A stretch of DNA of 7,323 bases from Hennigella sp045599065 (lineage in GTDB: Bacteria; Bacillota_I; Bacilli_A; Mycoplasmatales; Mycoplasmoidaceae): the NCBI GenBank assembly GCA_045599065.1, contig JAZRVJ010000045.1, forward strand, positions 1 to 7,323, in the 5' to 3' direction. Within the stretch, counting starts at the first letter, position 1, and every line of letters begins with the position of its first letter. This document shows positions 1-6,466 of this stretch, in pieces. Below the pieces are notes generated by a model. The model made no database searches and was not told where the DNA came from. It saw nothing but the letters and a program-made list of their open reading frames with translations. The position numbers were made by a program, and so were the translations under genes.

Positions 1-76
1 CAACAATTGATTGACCAAGTTTAGCTGATTGGGCAATCTCTTGTCTATAATTGTGATATTTTTCCATTCGAGTCAT
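1..76 (-). CDS. 5' end of an unidentified protein (partial)
   Basis: An open minus-strand frame begins with ATG at 76-74 and runs off the left edge. It gives 25 residues starting MTRMEKYHNYRQEIAQSAKL. A second in-frame ATG (M4) at 67-65 is an alternative start; neither has a Shine-Dalgarno. The N-terminus is polar and charged with no signal peptide or membrane segment. A strong promoter-like region directly upstream and the terminator of the preceding gene (128-152) support a real separate transcription unit. I do not recognise the family from so little sequence, and no function is proposed. Confidence 0.6.
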   Translation of the reverse strand, partial: MTRMEKYHNYRQEIAQSAKLGQSIV

Positions 77-82
77 ACTAAT

Positions 83-100
83 ATTATATTTTATTATATA
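83..100 (-). promoter_or_regulatory. -10 elements for the left-edge gene
   Basis: On the minus strand two perfect TATAAT hexamers lie in tandem, at 98-93 and 88-83, just before the ATG at 76. The upstream one follows a TGC (103-101), resembling an extended -10. No convincing -35 is visible, which is common in mollicutes. Start sites would fall about 0-12 bases before the ATG, giving a leaderless or very short-leader transcript. The assignment rests on motif and position only. Confidence 0.5.
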
Positions 101-127
101 GCAGGCACATACTTGTTGGGTTAAAGA

Positions 128-152
128 AAAAACTAGTTTTATACTAGTTTTT
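128..152 (-). terminator. Rho-independent-type terminator of the pnuC / ATP-grasp operon
   Basis: A perfect 10-base inverted repeat, AAAAACTAGT (128-137) and ACTAGTTTTT (143-152), flanks a 5-base loop. On the minus strand the hairpin is followed by a T run, as expected for an intrinsic terminator. The TAG stop of the ATP-grasp gene (146-144) lies inside the stem. It separates that operon from the promoter at 100-83. Confidence 0.75.
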
Positions 153-1481
153 ATCATTAACTAAGTCTTTTAATCTTCTTTTCTTAGTTTTAGATCTTGG
201 TGGTTTAGAAATAATATATAGTTTATCAAGATGATTGTGTTCAATATCTGTAATGGTATCTAAATCGGTATTTAACTGTTTTAAACTTTTATTTACTAAA
301 AAGACAGTACCAGCAGATGTTTCATAATCAATTGTTTTGTGTAATCAACGATTCTTAACTTCCGGGTCGAATCCCATGTTAAAGTCATGATAACTTTTTA
401 ACTTTGTTAAACATCTTTCAGGTGTTACACGTTTAATATAAATTGGTTTATCTAAAATAATGTGCTTTAAGGCACCATGACATTTTGGTTTAACTCATTT
501 ACCTTTAATAGCTTTAAATTTCCTAGGATTTAGATATGCATCTAATACTAAATCGGTTTCATGGTGTCCTCAAATCGCATCCAAGAATGTATTTGGCATA
601 GTTCCACCAGGAATACGACAGTTAGTTTCAATTAAAACAGGTCCTTTCTTGTCAACCTTATATTCTCCATGAACTGGACCTCATTCTACTCCTACCGCTT
701 TAACTACCTTTAAAGCATAATTAACAATAGGTTTAATCTCTTTTTCGTCAGGTGAATGAACAGTTGTTCATGAATAAACAGGTGCATAACCCTTAATTTG
801 CTTCTTGTGATAATGATAAACTGAAGAAACTTTAACTACTCCATTAGAAGAAACTGTATCAACAATGTATTCTTCGCCATCAATAAATTCTTGCAAAATA
901 GGTTTTTTGTTGGTTACAGCATAATTGTTTTTATTTTGTGCTAAAGAAATAGCATGCTTTAGTTCTTTAACTGTTGTACAAACCGTTACACCAATTGAAG
1001 AAACGCCTTTAGCTGGTTTGACAACAATTTTATTATCATGCTTTTTAAAGAAAGCTAAAGCTTGTTTAAAGTTTTTGTATCTTACACTTTCAATGCATCT
1101 AATGCCTGCTTTCTTTAATGTTAATTGTGAAATGTACTTATCACGCATTTTAGGTAAGTTTGTTAACTTGTTATTTTTTAGACCTAAATCATGTGATAAT
1201 CTTAAAGTTAGTTCCAAACCATGATCAGCACCAGTAACTATTAAAATAGGATTAATCTTTTTTACTATTTTCAAAGTATCTTCATACTTTGCTTGTCTAG
1301 AGATAATCTTTGGTTGTTTTGCTCCAAAAACAGTATATGAATATCAAGACGGTTGTAATCTTCTAATAATAGGGGATTCAACTACAACTGGTTCATATCC
1401 TCTTTTTTGTAAATCTTTTAGATAATTGATTGAAGAAGAAAGACATTCAACAATTAATACGACAGGTTTTTTCTTGGTCAT
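144..1481 (-). CDS. ATP-grasp domain ligase, substrate unknown
   Basis: A 445-aa cytosolic protein, intact only with TGA read as Trp (six Trp, all TGA). The N-terminal ~100 residues look like a pre-ATP-grasp Rossmann-type domain (VVLIVECLSSS near residue 7). The ATP-grasp core follows: MRDK at 112-115, the ATP-binding lysine in VVKPAKG (K155), the glycine/serine loop GVSSIGV (159-165), the adenine-side segment QEFIDGEEY (197-205), and metal ligands E273 plus E285/N287 in ETNCRIPGG. The last ~100 residues form a less conserved domain ending in a basic tail (KPPRSKTKKRR). The family joins a carboxylate to an amine or other nucleophile through an acyl phosphate. Overall form is closest to the stand-alone amino-acid ligase type (BacD/carnosine-synthase-like), but the substrate cannot be read. 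The start is set by AAAGGG 9 bases upstream and by pnuC ending 2 bases before, so the two are probably co-translated. Confidence 0.85.
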
Positions 1482-1483
1482 AA

Positions 1484-2257
1484 CTATTTGCCCTTTCGAA
1501 TGTTTTGTCTTGTTTTTAGACCGTATCATTCAATAATACCTTTTGTACAAAATACCATATTTATAACTGAACTAATAACCATTTGTCACTTTGTGACATC
1601 AGTTGGATTACTAATTGCTCTTGCTAGCCATAAAACTAAACCTGATATGGAAGCAATTGAGGTAGCAACTCAATATTGATTGTATCTACCAATAAAGAAG
1701 ATAGCAGTAGTTATAGAAAAAGTAAATCCTATTGCATCAGCTAAAGCTTCATATCATGGCAATACTGTCATATCTAGTGGGTCACAAAATCATGCTTGTG
1801 TTTCAAAGTATGTCCAAACAGCTGTTATAGCTAAAGTACAGGCAATAATGATTCAAAATGGTTTAGGTTTACACTTTCTTGTTTCAACTGTCTTCTTATT
1901 AGATGAATTGCGATATCAAATAACTAAGCTAACAATTTGCATCGGTAAGTTAATAGCTAAAAATCTTAAAATGTTACCAAGTAAACCTTCAGCTATAGCA
2001 ATAGCACCATTCAAGATAGCTCATGCTGCACCAAAATAGGCATTAATGATCATTTTCTTGATAGTATAAATTCAGTTGAATAGTGTTAAAACACTAGCAA
2101 AGAAAGAAACATATAGTGTTCAGTCTTTAAAGCCTTCATTTATACATAAACTATAAATAAAAAAGCCTGTAGATATAGCTAAAAAGACGATACTAATAGT
2201 AATATCAAATGCAGACATTTTAGTCTTACTATTAAGTGTCTTTTGCTTACTTTTCAT
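1484..2257 (-). CDS. pnuC: PnuC-family nicotinamide riboside-type transporter
   Basis: A 257-aa polytopic membrane protein with 12 Trp codons, 10 of them TGA. Hydrophobic segments lie at about 16-38, 44-64, 72-115 (probably two), 133-150, 170-190, 197-214 and 225-240, consistent with the seven-helix PnuC fold. Family-like stretches are AYFGAAWAILNGAIAIAEG (73-91), then LPMQIVSLVIWYRN (104-117) and the later FIGRYNQYWVATSIASISG (188-206), matching the usual PnuC pattern of a QI..W.R segment followed by an R..E/Q-x-W segment. PnuC proteins move vitamin-type nucleosides by facilitated diffusion, classically nicotinamide riboside trapped by phosphorylation; homologues take thiamine or riboflavin. 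Exact substrate is inferred. It is first in an operon with the ATP-grasp gene, whose start lies 2 bases past its TAG. The ATG at 2257 has no Shine-Dalgarno; M14 is a less likely alternative. Confidence 0.85.
1491..1496 (-). promoter_or_regulatory. Ribosome binding site of the ATP-grasp gene
   Basis: AAAGGG on the minus strand, 9 bases before the ATG at 1481 and inside the last codons of pnuC. It fixes the ligase start and implies translation coupled to pnuC. Confidence 0.55.
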
Positions 2258-2265
2258 ATAGTAAT

Positions 2266-2271
2266 ATTATA
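2266..2271 (-). promoter_or_regulatory. -10 of the pnuC operon, start nearly leaderless
   Basis: A perfect TATAAT on the minus strand ends 8 bases before the pnuC ATG. Initiation about 7 bases downstream would place the transcript start at or within two bases of the ATG, and no Shine-Dalgarno lies between. A weak -35 candidate, TATACA (2294-2289), overlaps the opposing RNase Y -10. A second AT-rich hexamer, TAATAT (2286-2281), could instead serve and would leave a leader of about 17 bases, still without a Shine-Dalgarno. Confidence 0.5.
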
Positions 2272-2290
2272 AAGAAACCTATATTATTTG

Positions 2291-2324
2291 TATAATATAA
2301 AAGATTTAATGGTTAGAAAAGGAG
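2291..2324 (+). promoter_or_regulatory. Promoter -10 and Shine-Dalgarno of RNase Y
   Basis: TATAAT at 2291-2296 is a perfect -10, predicting a start near 2303 and a leader of roughly 27 bases. No good -35 is seen 17 bases upstream. AAGGAG at 2319-2324 is a strong Shine-Dalgarno 5 bases before ATG 2330. It decides that start over the TTG at 2288, which lies upstream of the -10, and the ATG at 2309, which has no Shine-Dalgarno. Confidence 0.6.
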
Positions 2325-2329
2325 TTAAT

Positions 2330-3691
2330 ATGGAAATTGTTAACACATTTTCTAATGAGGTTGCTTCCTGGGTATTACCAGTAGTCATCACTCTACTAGT
2401 TATTGTTGTTGTTTTATTTGTAATTATTGCAATTTTAAGATTCAAAAAACCTACAAAGAAAAACAAAAGCCAATTTCAAAAAGAAATTGACAGATCTGAT
2501 GCTTATGGAAATAACTACAAGAATCATGCATTAGAAAAAGAAATTAGAAAATATAAGAAATTAAGAAATGAATATAAAAGAAAATTAGTCTCTAAAAATG
2601 TCTTAGATACTAATAAAGCTCAGGAAGATTTAAAACAAATCTTAAAACAAGAGCTTAATGAATATCGAGATGATCAACTCGTTAAATTGGATCATGATAT
2701 TAAAAAATATAAAGATGACTTGTTAAAGAAGACAATTCTTGAAACAATGCAACCAATGCATTTAAAGGTCATTAATGAATCTTCAATTGCTTATATTCCA
2801 GTATTGGAAGAAACTAAACCTTTTATTATTGGTAAAAAAGGTGCAACGATTAAAAAGTTAAGTGATGTTACAAACTGTAACATCTCTGTTGAAAGAGAAT
2901 CTCCATTTATTGAAGTTTCTTGTCCTAACCCTGTAGATAGAACATTAGCAGTTAATACCATTAAACATTTAATTAAGTCAGAAGCATTTGACTTTAATGC
3001 TATCTACAATGTTTACAAGAAAGAAAAGAAACTATTAGAAAATGAATGCTTTAAAACAGGTAAACAATATTTAGATAAACTAAATATTAAAGTACCTAAT
3101 GATAGTGTCTGTGAATATATTGGTAGATTAAAATACAGATGATCATTTAGCCAAAACGTTCTTGAACATTGCTATGAAGTAGCTTTGATCTGTGAACAAT
3201 TAGCAATTAGGTTAGGATTAGATCCAAATGTTGCTAAAAGAGTAGGATTCTTTCATGATATTGGTAAATCTATTGATTATGAAAAGAAATATGATCATAT
3301 CTCTTCTGGTATTAAAATTGCTAAAGAATGTGATTTGCCTGAAGATGTTATTGATGGTATTTTAAAACATCATAGATCTAACTGTAATGATGATTACATC
3401 TTACTCGTAAGATGTGCAGATGCTTGATCAGCAGCAAGAACAGGAGCAAGACATGTTCCTCATTCTGATGATGAACAAACAACTAAAATCATTCAAGATA
3501 AGTTAATGCAAATTCCTAACATCTTATCGGTTGATGTGGTGTTAGAAAACGAAGTTTTAAAAGTTATCTTTGTACCAAATGTTAATAACAAAAAGAGATA
3601 TTTAGCTATCAAATATGAAATTGTTCAAGCAATTAAGAAAGATAGAAGATTCAATAAATACAGAGTTGAATTTAGTGACGATTTAATTTAA
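2330..3691 (+). CDS. rny: Ribonuclease Y, membrane-anchored HD/KH endoribonuclease
   Basis: A 453-aa protein read through two TGA Trp codons (3140 and 3425). The order is that of RNase Y: an N-terminal membrane anchor (about 11-37), a charged coiled-coil (about 49-140), a KH RNA-binding domain with the GxxG loop IIGKKGATI (G168-G171), and an HD hydrolase domain. That domain begins at RWSFSQNVLEH and holds FHDIGK (metal ligands H309, D310), KHHRS, and CADAWSAARTGAR (D364). The C-terminal domain resembles the Bacillus YmdA end. RNase Y cuts mRNA internally to start decay and is the main initiating endonuclease in Firmicutes and mollicutes. At 453 residues it is shorter than the ~520 usual in Bacillus, and the KH-HD linker is divergent, lacking the GRIHPARIEE-like segment. 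Catalytic motifs look intact. It appears to be a single-gene unit bounded by its own promoter and terminator. Confidence 0.93.
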
Positions 3692-3717
3692 AAAAATAGC
3701 TGTTTGGCTATTTTTTT
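3690..3717. terminator. Bidirectional intrinsic terminator between convergent units
   Basis: Perfect 11-base arms AAAAAAATAGC (3690-3700) and GCTATTTTTTT (3707-3717) enclose the loop TGTTTG. Seven T residues follow the GC-containing stem on both strands, so it can end rny (stop TAA 3689-3691) and the opposing nadK operon. The TAG stop of the 178-aa gene (3710-3708) is inside the stem, so both converging genes use the hairpin bases for their ends. Confidence 0.85.
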
Positions 3718-4244
3718 GATACTCAGTAATGATCACTATTGTCATCAAATTGCTCTGCTACTGCACCCAATTGTTTAAATAGTTGGTTGTCATAAGTTAC
3801 CAATTCATCAATAGCTTCAACTGTATAATCGCCAGATAAGATCTTACCAAAGTTTTTATATAAAGTAGCGGCTATATCATATCATTCAGAAGCAAGGTTG
3901 CTTCTTCTTTCTGTCTTATCAAGATATTCACTGATTTTAATAGTGCTAGCAAGCTCTTTCTCTGAACAAGAATCATATGCTTCAGAAATAAGTTTGTGCA
4001 TTTTTGATAATAATTCAATGAAATGTTCAGCTCATTCCATTATGTGATCAAGTCAATCAATGGTTGTACTTACTTCTTTTCTTAATCAATCACTAGCATC
4101 GTTTCACCAACCAGTGTCATTATTATATGTGTCACAAAGAGCATCACGTCAACTTGAACACTTTGTGTTTAAATCATCAATGTTGTCTACTGTTTCTTTT
4201 AAATTTGCTTCTAAGGCGTCTCTTTGATTGGTTAGTTGTCCCAT
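3708..4244 (-). CDS. Trp-rich, predicted helical protein of unknown function
   Basis: A 178-aa frame from ATG 4244 to TAG 3708, intact only with TGA as Trp (8 Trp, 7 TGA and 1 TGG). I do not recognise the family. It has no signal peptide or membrane segment, is acidic, and looks almost wholly alpha-helical. Trp residues lie at 32, 46, 47, 53, 64, 71, 121 and 174; 32, 46, 53, 64 and 71 are 14, 7, 11 and 7 apart, which fits a/d positions of a heptad and suggests a Trp-lined helical interface. There are three Cys (29, 37, 93). It is last in the operon after nadK and the EIIB-like gene, starting 3 bases beyond the latter's stop, with AAAGGGG 8 bases upstream of the ATG. Coupled position and intact frame argue it is real and expressed; its role is unknown. 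Confidence 0.8.
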
Positions 4245-4247
4245 ATC

Positions 4248-4601
4248 CTATTCCCCTTTAATAGCTTTTTCTAGTGCATTAGCACAATCACCAATCAAAA
4301 GTGTAATATTGCTATTAGATTTAATAGCCCCTTTAGCACATATCTTTTTTAATTGCTCTATATTTGCTTTGTTTACATCTAATAATGTAAATGTTATAGT
4401 TGACATTGTGCTACTAATATTAGAAATGTTAGGTTTACCACCTAAAGCATTTACAAGTAATTCAACATTAGGTAAATCCATAGAATTAAGCTTTAATTCT
4501 GTGTTCTTGTTTTCTGCTTGTTGCTTAGCAATCTTTTTAGCTTTTCTACTTAAATGTCCGAAAGTAAGAATGTTAAGAAATTTATTTCATTTCTTTCCCA
4601 T
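4248..4601 (-). CDS. Orphan PTS EIIB-like protein lacking the active-site Cys
   Basis: A 117-aa protein (one TGA Trp, W5). Residues 1-35 are basic and amphipathic (NILTFGHLSRKAKK) and may touch the membrane. Residues about 43-113 match the glucose-type EIIB domain: LLVNALGGKPNISNI, LLDVNKANIEQLKKI and ITLLIGD. Lined up with E. coli EIIB-Glc (GGKENITNLDACITRLR), the phosphorylated Cys falls on T65 and the TRLR stretch becomes STIT, so phosphotransfer as in a normal EIIB is unlikely. There are no EIIC or EIIA genes nearby. Similar stand-alone EIIB proteins of about this length occur beside NAD kinase in mycoplasmas (M. genitalium MG129, from memory). The ATG at 4601 shares one base with the nadK stop (TAATG) and has GGAGG 9 bases upstream; the internal ATG at 4481 is less likely. 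Role may be regulatory or structural; unproven. Confidence 0.82.
4253..4259 (-). promoter_or_regulatory. Ribosome binding site of the 178-aa gene
   Basis: AAAGGGG on the minus strand, 8 bases before ATG 4244. It is embedded in the last codons of the EIIB-like gene (Lys-Gly-Glu-stop), as for coupled translation. Confidence 0.55.
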
Positions 4602-5383
4602 TATTTCTTACCTCCAATAATAAATACTTGTTGTAATTTATTAAGGTATGGTTTTAGATCCTTACAGAAAGCAATTTTAGCTTTAGAATGAGCTAATGAA
4701 AGCTTGAAGGTTTCTTCTACACTAACACTGTGCTCATATCCATCATTCATTAAAGTTAAGTTGCCATTAGCTCTTAAGTTCTTAACTAAAACTTTTTGTT
4801 TACCATCAAGAACTAGACTGTTGCCAATTGATAGATATTTAGCATGTGCTAAGGGTGAAATTTCTGTCATTTGTCAAATATTGTTTTTAGTTAATAAAAT
4901 AGATGAACCTAATGATTTGTTAAATCCTGTTGATCCTGTTTTTGTTGCAAAACATAAACCTGACCCTCAGAATTTTTCATAGAAGTGATTGTTAATAAAA
5001 CAATCACAACTCATAGTATTAATACCTTCAATGACTATTTCATTAATTGCATAGAATTTCTTTCCTGCAGTTTCACATTTAACTACTTCAGGAGTGTAAA
5101 AATTCTTTTCATCATTAAAGTATTTAATAATTGCTTTAGCATCTAGTTTTAAGTCAATTGAATAAAAACCAACAAAACCAGTATTAAGTAAAGCAAGCTT
5201 TACTTTTTTGTTGCAATATTTGTTAAAAGCATGAACAAAAGTACCATCGCCACCTAAAACAATGATGTTAGTTGCATCTTCAGAAATAATACATTTATTA
5301 GCTCTTAAGCTTTTAACAAGTTTAGCTTTAGCTAATTTTGATTTTTTAGAATCATTTGTGTATATGAAAAATCTATTAGTCAT
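4601..5383 (-). CDS. nadK: NAD kinase (ATP/polyphosphate-NAD kinase)
   Basis: A 260-aa cytosolic enzyme that phosphorylates the 2'-OH of NAD to make NADP. Family motifs appear in order: GGDGT (44-48, with the key Asp D46), LLNTGFVGFYS (66-75, the GxNxGxLGF region), AINE (112-115, the NE motif), and WGSGLCFATKTGSTGF (139-154), matching GDGLxVxTPTGSTAY, with Asp to Ser at 141 and Pro to Lys at 148. After that, SPLAHAKYLSIGNSLVL fits the usual substrate-site strand. Length is near the 260-270 of Firmicute enzymes. Trp 139 and one further Trp are TGA. First gene of a three-gene operon; its TAA overlaps the EIIB-like ATG by one base. ATG 5383 has no Shine-Dalgarno and a predicted leader of about 13 bases. 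The second site changes might alter cofactor or phosphate-donor handling. Confidence 0.9.
4611..4615 (-). promoter_or_regulatory. Shine-Dalgarno of the EIIB-like gene
   Basis: A perfect GGAGG (plus-strand CCTCC) 9 bases before ATG 4601. It lies inside the last codons of nadK (Gly-Gly-Lys-Lys) and fixes the longer start over the internal ATG at 4481. Confidence 0.75.
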
Positions 5384-5402
5384 AATCTATAATTTCTTTT
5401 TT

Positions 5403-5410
5403 ATTATAAT
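5403..5410. promoter_or_regulatory. Palindromic shared -10 for divergent nadK and trpS
   Basis: ATTATAAT is its own reverse complement and yields a TATAAT on each strand: plus 5405-5410 for trpS (ATG 5429) and minus 5408-5403 for nadK (ATG 5383). Predicted leaders are about 12-13 bases each. Overlapping -10s imply only one polymerase can initiate at a time. The whole intergenic space is 45 bases, with no room for a T-box or riboswitch. No -35 is clear. Confidence 0.5.
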
Positions 5411-5428
5411 TAAAATAATATATTAGTT

Positions 5429-6466
5429 ATGAAAAATACAAATCGCAAACAAATCATGTTAAGTGGTATTCAACCATCTAACAAAATCACACTAGGTAAC
5501 TACCTAGGTGCTATTAAGCCATACGTACAAACATCAGCAATGTTTGACATGTACGTATTTGTGGCTGATTTACATGTTATTACAAACAGCTTTGATCCTG
5601 AATTATTAGCAAAAAATAGAAAAGATCTTGTTTGCATGTATTATGCTTGTGGGCTTGATTTTAACAAAGTTAAAATCTTTTACCAATCAGATGTTAAATC
5701 ACACACTGAATTAGCTCATGTTTTAATGTGCCATACAACTTTAGGTGAACTAAATAGAATGACTCAATTCAAAGATAAAGCAAAGAAAGCTGCTAGCAAT
5801 GGAACAGAATTTGTTCCTACGGGATTATTATTCTATCCAATTTTAATGGCTGCAGATATCTTGCTTTATGATGCTGATGCAGTTATTGTTGGTCAAGACC
5901 AAAAGCAACATATGGAATTAACTAGAAATATCGCTGAAAGAATGAATAAGAAATATGCTTCTAGAAATAATGGTAAACCATTATTTAAGATTCCTGAACC
6001 ATATATCTTAAAAACAGCTAGTAGAATAATGGATTTGGTTGATCCATCTATTAAGATGTCTAAATCTAATAAGAACATCAAAGGTACTATCTTTATTATG
6101 GATGCTCCTGAAATCATTGCTGACAAGATTAAAGCAGCTAAAACTGATAGTTTTAACAAAGTTCATTATGATAAAGAAAAACAACCAGGTATTTCTAACT
6201 TAATAGAAATATATGCTGCTTTAACTGGTATGACAATTAAAGATGTTGAAGAAACATATAAAGATGCTCCTAATTATGGAATCTTTAAGAATGACTTAAT
6301 TAAGATTGTTTGTGATGAACTAAGCAAGCTTCAAGAAAGATATCAAGAAGCCCTAAAAATCTATGATGCAAAATTGTTACCAATTTTAAAAGCTAACGCC
6401 AAAGAATGTAGCAAGATTGTTCAAGATAAAACTGAACAAGTTTACAAAGTAATCGGATTAAAATAA
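5429..6466 (+). CDS. trpS: Tryptophanyl-tRNA synthetase
   Basis: A 345-aa class Ic synthetase that charges tRNA-Trp with tryptophan. It shows the HIGH-type signature PSNKITLGNYLGA (16-28, TLGN form), LGELNRMTQFKDKAK, the tryptophan-site segment LMAADILLYDADAVIVGQDQKQHMELTRNIAERMNKK, and KMSKSNKN (209-216), in the order of the Bacillus enzyme. It is close to full family length. Unusually, it contains no tryptophan at all. In this organism the enzyme must serve a decoder of UGA as well as UGG. It starts the operon with the HAD gene; its TAA (6464-6466) overlaps the HAD ATG by one base. The ATG has no Shine-Dalgarno. Confidence 0.96.
   Translation: MKNTNRKQIMLSGIQPSNKITLGNYLGAIKPYVQTSAMFDMYVFVADLHVITNSFDPELLAKNRKDLVCMYYACGLDFNKVKIFYQSDVKSHTELAHVLMCHTTLGELNRMTQFKDKAKKAASNGTEFVPTGLLFYPILMAADILLYDADAVIVGQDQKQHMELTRNIAERMNKKYASRNNGKPLFKIPEPYILKTASRIMDLVDPSIKMSKSNKNIKGTIFIMDAPEIIADKIKAAKTDSFNKVHYDKEKQPGISNLIEIYAALTGMTIKDVEETYKDAPNYGIFKNDLIKIVCDELSKLQERYQEALKIYDAKLLPILKANAKECSKIVQDKTEQVYKVIGLK

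Noticed and set aside
144..1481. A gene broken by internal stops at 1344 and 768
   Set aside because: Both are TGA in the same frame, replaced by Trp under code 4. The ATP-grasp motifs run through continuously, so it is intact.
1488..2039. Plus-strand open frames over the pnuC region
   Set aside because: They run antisense to a gene with a clear family pattern and have no Shine-Dalgarno. Their composition is a shadow of the hydrophobic minus-strand protein.
2330..3691. RNase Y split into three pieces by stops at 3140 and 3425
   Set aside because: Both are TGA in one frame at Trp positions within conserved HD-domain segments. It is one gene.
3708..4244. A WXG100/LXG secretion substrate
   Set aside because: The size and several Trp are suggestive, but there is no W-x-G at a central turn, no LXG start and no secretion gene nearby.
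4228..4982. Plus-strand open frames opposite the EIIB-like and NAD kinase genes
   Set aside because: They are antisense to genes with motifs and coupled starts, with no domain or ribosome site of their own.
5384..5428. T-box or Trp attenuator upstream of trpS
   Set aside because: The leader would be only about 12 bases, and no hairpins or Trp leader peptide are present.
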